Of a stretch of 64,000 nt of DNA, positions 49,306 to 60,461 are shown in pieces. How positions within the stretch are numbered: the first letter of the stretch is position 1; the number at the start of each line of letters is the position of its first letter. A program made the translations under genes and the position numbers. Under the pieces are notes generated by a model. It ran no database searches, was not told the DNA's origin, and saw only the letters and a program-made list of their open reading frames with translations. The DNA is taken from the NCBI GenBank assembly GCA_004026145.2, contig SWLE01000370.1, positions 1 through 64,000 on the forward strand, in the 5' to 3' direction. The DNA is from Takifugu bimaculatus. Its lineage: Eukaryota > Chordata > Actinopteri > Tetraodontiformes > Tetraodontidae.

Positions 49306-50600
49306 CTGGACAGAAGAGCAGCGTCGCTGGTTAAAGCCACGCGTACCTCAGGATTTCTTTCCCACACTGGAGTTGCTGACGTACTGTTGAGGTGACGCTG
49401 TGGCCATCACTGTCATCTGCATGAAGGTCAGCAGAGGTCGTCTTCCTCACCCCATCCTTTGGCCCTGTCGTAAACACCTGGATTTAGTCTGGAACTACTG
49501 CGTGTGTGAGGAGCTCCGTGATAAATACGACAATAAATCATGTGGACTTTACAGTAGCTGCCTTCATCCAGCAGACCGGCCTCCAGAGCAAACATGGCCG
49601 CCGCCCCCCCACCCTACATGTGCTCTTTCACTCTGGCTGAAGGTTACATCACAATGGTTCGATGGGTCAGGAAATGACGTCAAAGTGCCAAACATCTGGC
49701 GTGGAGGACAACATTTAACAGAGGTGGAGGAGGCAGAGGGCCGGCCGCCACTCCTTTATCAGCTCTCAGCACCTTTTACAGCAGCTGCCGTCGTCTTTAC
49801 GACGAGCGTCTCGTCTTAATGCTCCGGAGGGTCAATATCATCATCTCCCAACGCCTTCCATCCACAGCACAGACGCCGTTCCTCATAAAGTTCCTGGTTT
49901 TTCTAGGCTGTTCGAGTCAAAGTGAACTCCTCTTAGTTTCAGCGTGTGTGCAGGAGACGCCATCCATGCCTAAATATCCACTGTTCCAGGATCAGCGGTG
50001 TCTATTTTGTGAATCCCAGCTGTGTTTCTAGTAATCACACGGTAGGAGTAATCTAATCGGGGGCACAAAGAGGACGCTGGGGCGCCTCTGCCTGCCCATG
50101 ATTGGAGGACAGAAGCCTGATTGGAAGGATGATAAACGCGATTAACCACAGCTCAACAATGGCGTGCAGATTGGACGGTGTTTCGTTGGGAATTATCACA
50201 GTTTTCTGTAGCACGTTGAAAATAAACCATTAGTCTTTAATCACACGTGCCAAAACCAGCCCAGAACAACAAGCTAACACTTCCCACGGAGGATCCCACT
50301 CAGTTACGCAGACGTGGTGGTTTCAGGAAGGAGAAACTACGTCTGCGCTGTCATTTTATTTTGAAATGGGTTTATTCTTAACCGCAGCTCTCGCTGGTAT
50401 CAGACACATCTAAGCGGAAGCGTTTCCGTTGGCGCCTGAAGTTCATCTCATGCGTGACGGGAGTCAAAGTCGCATCGTACTGATCCCATCAAAGAACACA
50501 CAGCAAATTAGGGAGCAAATTAATGCTGGTGCACTTGTCAGGTGGGAAAGAAATGATTCTCACATCATGTCACACCTCAAATTGTGAGAGGGCTGAACTC

Positions 50601-50639
<39 letters not shown>

Positions 50640-51621
50640 TCACGCACGTTTGTTTAGATGTGGCGGAGCCTTGGTTTCCTCTCTGGAGATGGACACACAG
50701 GCTCTCCTGTAAGTTTAAATGCTCGCATCTTCTCCACCAACACGTCTGTGAAGCTGTGAGGACCAACATGTCCTCACTGTTATACATATTCTGGTGCTCC
50801 CTAAAGCATGGACACACACACACACACACACAGAAGCCCAAAAGTCCAATATAGATTCACACAACAGGAAACGATGAATAATGAGGAACGTGGCGTCGGC
50901 TCCAGAACAAATCCATTTGGGACGCGGAGCTGAAGGGTGAAATGAGGCTCACGCACGTCTCTCTGTGCTTGAAAGGCCTCCGAGACAAAAGTGGAACACA
51001 ACTGCAGGAAATGACACGTTTCAGTCTCCCGTCTATGGAGGAACTCTTGAATAAAGACGGCCGCCCATTCTGCTCTGCAGCCTGTGCTTGGAATGAACAT
51101 TCTCAGGATGAGAGTTCGATCCTGACACCAGAACACTGACGTGCCGATACCGAGCTGATCCGATACCCAGTAGCCAGCATTCAGGTTATTAACACCAAAG
51201 CAGCTTTGTTTCTCAGAAGAATTGCATGAGAGCCCACACCCGAGCTGTTCCTTGAGACACTTTTCCTCAAGAACCAGGCTCATGAAGCAGATAACTGGAG
51301 CCGTTCGGAGGTGGTTGCCAGGTCTTCTGGTCCCTGACAGACAAAAACAAACACTAAACAGCAGGAGGCTTCTTTTTCACATTTGAAATAGTTCCACACC
51401 AAACACGCTCGAGCAGTGCCGTAGCGTGCTGGTACCGCCATCAGACCAGGACAGAACCAAAGCTAAGGCTGACCCATAACCACCACCGGCATCACATAGA
51501 TGGTTCAGCAACCCTCACGAGGCGGAAACAGCCGGTAAATCAATGATGCCACCTTCTATTAGTGCAATCCTTATTTTCTGCCTCTTGTTGATGATGAGGC
51601 AGCTGGTGCCTCTGAACCACC

Positions 51622-51625
<4 letters not shown>

Positions 51626-51688
<63 letters not shown>
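51626..51688. repeat. (GT)n microsatellite
   Basis: About 63 bp of perfect GT dinucleotides. Confidence 0.95.
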
Positions 51689-51692
<4 letters not shown>

Positions 51693-52292
51693 AGATGGGA
51701 AGCCATCAAGCCACCACCCCCACATGCTAACATCAGGATCCCGGTACCAGAAACCACATGTTTGGGTCTGAGGTAAGAGGCCATCCTCACTTTAATGTGA
51801 TCCCACGTGAATCTCTTCAGTTTGAAGGAACAATTCAAACTTTTTGAGTCGAACCCAATGGAAGCAGCGAAGCTTTAGCCAGGCAGCCATTGTCAGCTGC
51901 ATCGTTGCTAGCACGTCTTCACACCATCTGGCATAAATGTAATAAAGTGTTCTTATCTTTGACGCCGAGTGTCTGAAACCTAACCAAACAAGGAGCGCGG
52001 CCCAGCGCTGGCGGCGCTGTGGCCCAGAGCTGGCGGCGCTGCGGCCCAGCCGCTCACCTCTGGGATCCTTTACAGCATCTCCAACAGGCTCCCGGCGCTG
52101 ATGCCACTGAAGCCACTCTGATTTTAAAAACAGGTGGCAGCCAGCATGTAGGCTGCTTAATGAGATCACATGACCTAAATTTAGCCTGAAGGCTGCAGTG
52201 TGTCTCCAGGGGCTGGTTCATGGGGACAGGAGGAAAGAAGATCCCCAGATCTCTGTGAGGGCTTCCTCCATGTCACCTGCACGGGTCAGTGT

Positions 52293-52493
52293 GGGACTAG
52301 CCTGGGTCCAGGCCCGTCTGGGCACTAGCCTGGGTCCAGGCCGTCTGGGCACTAGCCTGGGTCCAGGCCGTCTGGGCATTAGCCTGGGTCCAGGCCCGTC
52401 TGGGCACTAGCCTGGGTCCAGGCCCGTCTGAGCACTAGCCTGGGTCCAGGCCCGTCTGGGCACTAGCCTGGGTCCAGGCCCGTCTGGGCACTA
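52293..52493. repeat. 27-28-bp minisatellite, GCACTAGCCTGGGTCCAGGC unit
   Basis: Seven copies that differ mainly by CCCGTCT versus CCGTCT. Confidence 0.95.
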
Positions 52494-52632
52494 AACAGCG
52501 TTAGAGTGAAGCATCGCTGAGGGCTTCACATTTTTCGGTCAGAAACTCATTTCAATTTTATCCGGGTTGATTCGAACACGCTGCTGATTTAGCGTTTAAC
52601 CCCGAAGAAGGTGATGGACCGCAGAGACGGCC

Positions 52633-52772
52633 GAAGGGTTAAAGGGCTCCATGAAGGGTTAAAGGGCTCCATGAAGGGTTAAAGGGCTCCATGAAGGGTT
52701 AAAGGGCTCCATGAAGGGTTAAAGGGCTCCATGAAGGGTTAAAGGGCTCCATGAAGGGTTAAAGGGCTCCAT
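52633..52772. repeat. 20-bp minisatellite GAAGGGTTAAAGGGCTCCAT
   Basis: Seven identical copies. Perfect identity suggests recent expansion or homogenisation. Confidence 0.97.
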
Positions 52773-54022
52773 GTAACGTTTCAAACCCGTGAATGAGCCA
52801 GGGGACGCTGGCACGCTGCTGCTGGTCTGGATACAATTTAGGGAAAAGTCAAGGGAAGCCGTTTGCTGCCAGGGAGGGATATAAACAATAGGCAGAGAAT
52901 GTCGGTAATGCACAAGGATTGTTCCAGTCATGTCGTCCCTTCTTATTATCTGTAACATTTCATGCTTTAGCAAACACTGACGGCTCCGGGTCGCCGCCAG
53001 CCGAGCCGTCACTTACACGTTTGTTTACAGTGAAGCAGACATTCGATACACTCTTTACTTCTCCTGTTTCACAAACTAAATGTCTGTTTCATCCAAGTTT
53101 TAATTGAATTACTTGAGTAATAGCAGACTGTCGGAAAATGTTGGGAGGGAGAAGATTAAGCCAAATATGACTGCATGTGGACTGGAAAGGTTAATTTGAC
53201 TGCAGTCAATCTGGAATAAATGTGGGGAATCCAGAGAATCCCGTCGGCCTGCAGGGGGAGTATTGAGCTCAATCACGCTGATCTACTCTAGTAAAATCAA
53301 TGAAACACTGTATTGATCCGACAGCAGCTGGATCTAGAGAGGCAACATCTGGAGCGCAGCTGTGTGGATGACGGTGTCTGGGTACTTCAGCTTCTGTGTG
53401 GATGCGGTGCCAGCGTTTGTGCACGTGTGTGGTAGCGTCTGAAACCACTGGGTGAGTGGCAGCTGCTTCCACGCGTCCTGACAGTGAGGGGAACGTTTTT
53501 AAAGATCCTAAACCAGCCGAGACGCGCGAGTGAAGGGATGGAAACGTGTCTCCAGGACAAGCCTGCTGTGTTTACTCCTGCGTAGCGTCAGATGCCACAC
53601 CTGCCATAAAACGTGCAATAAAAACACCACTTTAAATTTCCTCGAATTCATCCTCAATGGGGAGAAAAAAAACCCTCGTGCCTCAGTGCACCAGCTAACT
53701 TTGTCCTTCCTGAAGCACCTTTATTCCCATTTCTTTCTCTGATGATAAAAGGGCATAAAGGCAATCATTTCCCAATAATAATAAGACTTGTTTTCTTCAA
53801 AATCTTAGTCAATAATTAATGTTAATTACAGTGAGCATGAATTTACATAAAATGCACTGCTGGTTGAATTTGACAGATCTTCAATCTGGAAAATAAATAC
53901 ATAAATAGGTACGTGGATGAATGAATATCTGATAAGGGGAGTCTGAATACATTTTATGTAGATTTTCTGCACGTATCTCATGCCTGTCAAACTTTAAAAT
54001 GATTAAAACGCCACAGACTTAC

Positions 54023-54213
54023 CTGTGCGGGGCTCCTCCTTTACCTTTCCACCAGGTGATCCAGCGCGTGTTGGTGGCTCGCGCGCTCCAGAAGAAATGA
54101 AGAGAAAGAAGCAGCACGACGGAGACCCGAGGATGAGTGACAGAGATAGAGGGAGGAAGACAGACGGAAAGAGAGAGAGATGGGATGGAAGGAGTTGGGA
54201 TTAATGTCGCCAT
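54023..54213 (-). other. htr4: Candidate first exon of htr4
   Basis: A minus-strand ATG (54213) opens a 63-codon frame that runs into a consensus donor (CACAG|GTAAGT) at 54023. It ends in the phase needed to join either possible acceptor of the htr4 TM1 exon (AG + T). The encoded stretch has a moderately hydrophobic core (VSVVLLLSLHFFW) but no recognised homology. It could be coding, or an untranslated exon with a fortuitous frame. Confidence 0.35.
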
Positions 54214-54758
54214 CTACTGGACTAGCGATGCAATCACAGCCGCTCGCTCAGAGAAACGCCTTTAAATCCTGTTTACGTCCAATAAACAATGGAATTGTTT
54301 TGTTAAAGCAGCCAAAGCGTGCTGGGAAAAGTGAAGAAAGGCCTCGTACAGGACAAACGTTTATTTATTTGGGGTCAAAAACATTACTATTAGACTTTGA
54401 TGTAGTCAATATTTTGTTTGGGCCTCACCAGTAATGATGTTCAAAACCTAAATATTATTATAATAACATAATATTAATAGTATTTTTTTAATGGGACATT
54501 AAATCTACGTCATGGGGCGCAATTCCTGTAGTTGCCCATTGCACCTGAACGCCTCACTGCGCAGATGTGTAGTTTATGGTGCCTCAGAAAAAACAGTGCC
54601 GGCAGCGGGAGGGCAACCATTTGACACGCTGGACGTCAGCCAGGAAAGTGGATTTTGAGAATTTACACACTGACGAGAGGATTTACTCCGAACTTGAGCT
54701 GTGTGGGGAAACTCAGAGGTACTGTTCTCTCGTTAAAGTTCATAAAATCCTGCTCAGA

Positions 54759-56472
54759 ATGTCGAAGCTACCAGGAAACGCAGGTGTGTCCGTGCTGGGG
54801 GACAAATCTCTGGAGTTCTACCGGGATCCCATCAGCTTCTGCCGGCAGAGGATGGAGAGACACGGGAGCAGGTTGTTCCTGTGCCGGATGCTGAACAGAC
54901 CCACGGTCTTCATCTGCTCCGTGCGGGGGGTGAGAGAGCTGCTCTGCGGTAAGTTCGTTTGGCCTGATTAGGTTTGTTTCTGCGCATGCGCCAGGTGAGC
55001 CGTCCCGGCAAGCGCGCGTTTCTCACGCTAAAGGAGGGTCGACGTTTTTATTCATTCCGATTTGAAGCGCTCTTCGTGGTTAAACATATTGTTCGTGCTT
55101 TAATTTGTTTGGATAATCATTTATTCCAACCACATTTGCCACTGGCCTACACGTTAATGTTTCACCCCCAGATGAGAGCGATGCATCATGGGAAACACTC
55201 GTGATGCTGCCGGCGGCCTTGTGGAGATTGTTGCTCAAAGAGTTGCATTAATGTACTTCTGCTCTTTGAAGTAAAAGATTCGACAAGTGTTAAACTATTA
55301 AAACGTGTTTTAGCCATTTAGAATTTGTTGTTTGCTCAAAATGGCATATATGCGCAGGTGATCGGCTGAGTCGTTAATAAACTGGCTTCTGATTCCAGAA
55401 CCTTCAGTGTTTTAAGTGTCCAGCAACTCCTTTTTGACTCATTTACAGCTATAAACGTTGTGTTTTGGCGGTTGTCTGTAATATTGGTGTTTCAGAGAAG
55501 TCCAGTGTGTTTGTGAAGGATCCCACTGATCTGATGACCAACGTGTACGGTGACACGCTCGTCACCACCAACGGTACGATGCACCAACACTCACACAACC
55601 TGTAGACATGAGCCGTAGCAATTCAAATATTTAAATATCTTGGGATATGAAGGGTGCAGCAAACCCAGAACAGCGGACAGGTGGAATAAATGTTTGCTCC
55701 TATAGTTCGCTTCTTCATCTCTGCGAATATTTGCTGGGTCGTCTTGAGTATTCTGGGAAGAGGTGTGAAGTGATCTGTTCTTCAGGTGAGGAGGCCTGTC
55801 TTCTCCGCCTGTCCCTCACCAGCCTGTTGACGGGAAGCTCTTTGGAGTCGTGGAGCGGCTCCATCAGCAGGTACGTGAAGCTCTTTGATGGGAGCTTTGA
55901 TGATCAACCTTTCCTCATCTGTCTGGGATTCTCCACAGCACGTGTGAGCGACACCTGAAGGACCTCAGGTAACATTCCGCAGGTTCACATCTCTTCATTT
56001 TCCAGATTCTTCCCTGAGAAATGTGTGTGTGTGTGTGTGTGTGTGTGCGCACGCAGCGGCCGGCCTCAGTGTGTCTACTCTGTCTTCAAACGTCTGGGTA
56101 CAGAGTTGGTTCTGGGTCTTTTCCTGAACGTCCGAGCTGAGGAGCAGCCAGAACTTTACCAGGAAATTGTGAATCTCTGCACTCAGCACTGGCACGGTAG
56201 AGATGACACCTCCCCCCACCACCCACACACATGTATTTACCCAATTCAGGATGAAGCAATTCGGTGGAAAACACGATTACAAAACCTCCTTCCGGTTCAG
56301 CTCACTCGGGTCTCTTCTTCTTCCTCAGGCCTCATCTCGGCTCCGCTGAACATCAAGTCTCCTTTGTGGTCTTCTGGTTTCTCCACAGCTCTGGAGGCCA
56401 GAGACAAACTGATGGACATCATCAAAAACAAACTGCAGAGTGACAAACAGGGGTGGGACACCCACACACACA

Positions 56473-56519
<47 letters not shown>

Positions 56520-58548
56520 CGCTGGTTTCCCAGAATGCCATTTTTAAACTGGTGGGACCAGCAAACACTGGCTGGTCCACCCACCCATCTTCTACCCCTT
56601 TAACGGGGTCACGTGTGGTTCAGAAATCCAATATTTGCTTTGTGTGACTGACACAAATGGAGCAAGGCTGGAGCCAGTTTTTAGAAACTCGATACGAGAA
56701 TTATTTTCCCCGCAGCAACTCCATTAACTTTGAGGGTATTGATCTAAAGAGGCGGGGGGAGATATGAGGAGAGCAGCTGTCCTGAGCCGGAGGCCTCGTC
56801 TCTGCTCAGAGGTGCCCTCACTCAGAGGATGCAGATTGCACTGTTGGCTTTTTAGTGCTACCTTCAGCTTTGTTTCTGTAGTTTTGTGGGGGCTCTTGGC
56901 TCGTTGCCACTGCCAGACTCCAGTTGTGCCCCCCAGCACCTCCTCCTGTTCATCTCAGCTCTGATCCCCAAAGCTCTGGCATCGCTGCTCACCTCCTTCT
57001 CTCTCGTCCTCGCTGGAGACGAGCAGGTACACCAAGCACATTTTAACATTTTTATCTTCAGATGGAACTAAGACGTCAGTGTTCACGCAGGCACGTCGGA
57101 GAGCAGCGCACGACCCGGAGTACCTTCACGGAGTGCTGATGGAGGTGCAGAGGCTTTGGCCCCCGTTCATCGGGGGACGTAGATTAGCTGACCAGGTAAG
57201 ATGGCGCTACACCACGGGGGGAATTTAAGCTTGCTAACTCTAAATCTGGACCCTTCCATCTGAACTGATGACGATGAGCGTGGAGAAGGTCCGTGCGCGC
57301 TGCACCATAAACTCGTCCTGCTGTTACACGCCCTGCCTGTAGGTGGCAGCATGTAGCTGCAGATGAGCCTCGTCTGCTTCTCTGGTTTCTGCGGAAATTC
57401 TATACCTTTAAATTTCGGTTAGATTTAGAAAATCGTGGGGGACGAAAGGAACCTAGCAGTCACTGTTCGCATTTGTCCGTTGCTGTTGCGTTTGTGGTCC
57501 CGGTGCTCCAGCCAGAGTCATGATTCCCAACTGATTTACTCCTGTATGGGCTGTTTTTCAGCACCTCCCCCCTCCTGGTATCAGCTGTCTTTGTTGTTAC
57601 CTCATCAAACCTCCCTTATGCAACTACCCATTCAGAGGCATTGATCTGTCTCCGGGATTGATCCGTTCCACTTTATCCGGAAAGAGAGTAGTTTGGTGCG
57701 TTGGGGTGGGGTGATGGCGAGAGCGATCGCTGCTGGTGCTGACGCTGTGAAGCCGAGTGGAAAGTCCTCTGCTGGAACGCACCCGCCGTCCCTCCTCTAG
57801 GACCAGAGTTCACGGCAGGTTTTCCAGCTTCAACTCAAATCAAAAATGGAATAAAAGCATCTGGTGCTTTTATTTTGAAATACTAACCTTTAGCAGAGGT
57901 ATAAGAAGTTATCAGGAGAACCTGGATGGACCCCCCCCCCAACCCCCACCCCAACCCCAGTGTTGTTGGTATTCACACTCACGTGGAAAATCTGAGAGTC
58001 TCCGTCCGAGTGGAACTAACAACTGTGAAAGATAAGAGTGGCCTGAGCGAGGGCTCGAGGCCTCTCTGCAGGTCAAAGACCCAGTTTCCATAGCAGCAGA
58101 GCTGAGGGGAGTTTGTGCTTCTTTCACTGACTCAGGATCAGATTAGCAAGAAAGGACCTAATAAAATATGAAATAAATGACAGCTTGAGTTTGATATATG
58201 GCCAAATAAGCATTGAAGAGACGTCTGGTGTGTTTAGGACTCCACCATCGCAGGGTTTAAGGTGCCGAAGGGTCACGGAGCGATCTACGTCAGCCACGCC
58301 GTCCATCGGGATCCAGATGTGTTCCAGCAGCCCGACAGCTTCCTGCCAGAGAGATGGAGCGGAAGGTAGGACCCGGTTTGAATGAGCAGTCAGTGGACAG
58401 ATGTCCAGCGGCGGCGCCGTCCATGAATGTTAAAGCAGACACACACTTCCTGTGGCGTCGGCCTCCACCTGCCCACACAAAAACCCCAACCTGCAGGTGA
58501 ATTTAGAGACGAGAGGGTCAGATCAATGAGCAGAACACAGGGGGTGCC

Positions 58549-58580
<32 letters not shown>

Positions 58581-59813
58581 CCGTCACCACCATCATCATC
58601 ACCATCACCATCACCATCATCACCACCATCATCATCATCACCCTGCATTCATCTTCATCCATTCACCTGTTTTTCATTCATGATTGTTCATTCATTCAAC
58701 ACAGCAGATCTATGAATCCTATGGATGTAGGTTGCTGCTGCCATGGAAACGAGTCACCTGACATCTTTTTACCAATAGGGAATCCCTGGTTGTGTGTGTG
58801 TGTGTGCGTGTGTGCGTGTGTGCGTGTGTGCGTGTGTGCGTGCGTGCGTGCGTGCGTGTGAGAGAGAGAGAGAGATGGCGGAGTCAGATACTGATAAATG
58901 AGTCAGGGAGGAGCGAGTTTTTCTGGGTTTTCACATTGAAATGAAGTCCAGAGCAGCATTAGAATGAAACAATGAAATAATAATGTGACAAATATTGATC
59001 TCCATCAGGGCCGTAGCCAAACACTCGCACCTGACACGTGTGTGTGTGTGTGTGCGCGTGTGCGCGTGCGCGTGTGCGTGTGTGTGTGTTGGGGCGTTCT
59101 GCTCTCTCTTCACAGGCCTCCTTGTACATGTGATATAAACACAAGTCATCTTAACTTTAAAGTTGTATTTTTATTCATTTATTCATCGCCACCATTTTCA
59201 AGGGCCAGAAAATCTTTGGTGTCATAACGTTTGTCCTCTCGTGTTGTGCATATTTAGTGTATATTTTCTGTAAATTCCCTCAGTTTTAATGGACCTTCAG
59301 TGAGTTCAGAGTTCAGATTTCTCCGCTGTAGAGAGCAATTTATGAATGAGACAGGTAGCTGCTGCCATGGTAACTGGCCACCTCATACCTGTTTTTACCA
59401 ATGGGGATTCCCTCTGCGTGTGTGTGTGAGTGTGTGTGTGAGAGTGAGATAAGGTTAAAGAATGAGTCAGAGGAGCCTTTTTCTTAAACGTGTTGTCAGT
59501 TCTTGGAATTGAATCTTAACCACAACAAAAAAAGGCTCACGTTTTAAAAACGTGACCTGAAATTCTGCTATTTTCACGTGAACGATTGAGATCAACCATA
59601 AACGCACCCTAAAGGTGATTATTGGTGCTTTCTGTGGTTTTGAGTGTGTGAGGAAAGTTGTTTAGAGTAATTCAGCCTTTTAAAGCAGGCAAAGAGAAGA
59701 CGCCTATTTTAAGTATTGTAAATGTAGAATTCATTGATTTTTTATGTTTCCGGTGTTTTTAGCTGCAGCTGAAACGTGCAGATTTCCCACAGGATAAATA
59801 AATTATTCCTCCT

Positions 59814-59883
<70 letters not shown>

Positions 59884-60427
59884 CTGGGCGGCCTGTTTTC
59901 TCTTCTCCTGCCTCGCCTCTCCTCTCCTCTCCTCTCCTCTCCTCTCCTCTCCTCTCCTCTCCTCTCCTCTCCTTTCCTCCTTTCCTCCTCCTCTCCTCTC
60001 CTCTCCTCTCCTCTCCTCTCCTCTCCTCTCCTCTCCTCTCCCTCTCCCTCTCCCTCTCCTCCTCTCCTTTCCTCTCCTCCTCTCCTCTTCCTCTCCTCTC
60101 CTCTTCCTCCTCCTCCTCTCCTCTCCCTCTCCTTCCTCCTCTCCTCTCTCCTCTCCTCTCCTCTCCTTCTCCCTCCTCTCCTCTCCTCTCCTCTCCCTCT
60201 TCCTCCTCTCCTCTTCCTTTCCTCCTCCTCCCCTCTTCCTCTCCTCTCCTCTCCTCTCCTCTCCTCTCCTCTCCTCTCCTCTCCTCTCCTCTCCTCAGCT
60301 CCTCGCCACCACCTGGCTGTTTAATTTAATGACTGCAGTGCTGTTGCATAACGAGCCCACCTACGATAAATACAGTTTACCACCCCTCTGTCAGAGTGTG
60401 TGTTTTTGTGCGATAGTTGCCTGGTTC

Positions 60428-60461
<34 letters not shown>

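Larger units (their letters stand above)
49389..54022. other. Probable htr4 upstream intron or intergenic DNA
   Basis: No recognisable coding exon. It holds TG/CA tracts (50600-50638, 50812-50832, 51626-51688) and two minisatellites (52293-52493, 52633-52772). If the candidate exon at 54023-54213 belongs to htr4, this whole stretch is its first intron. Confidence 0.45.

Noticed and set aside
56022..56517. P450 as a pseudogene
   Set aside because: All 11 exons join in phase without stops and keep ExxR and the heme cysteine. The missing I-helix motif is an in-frame substitution and not a lesion.
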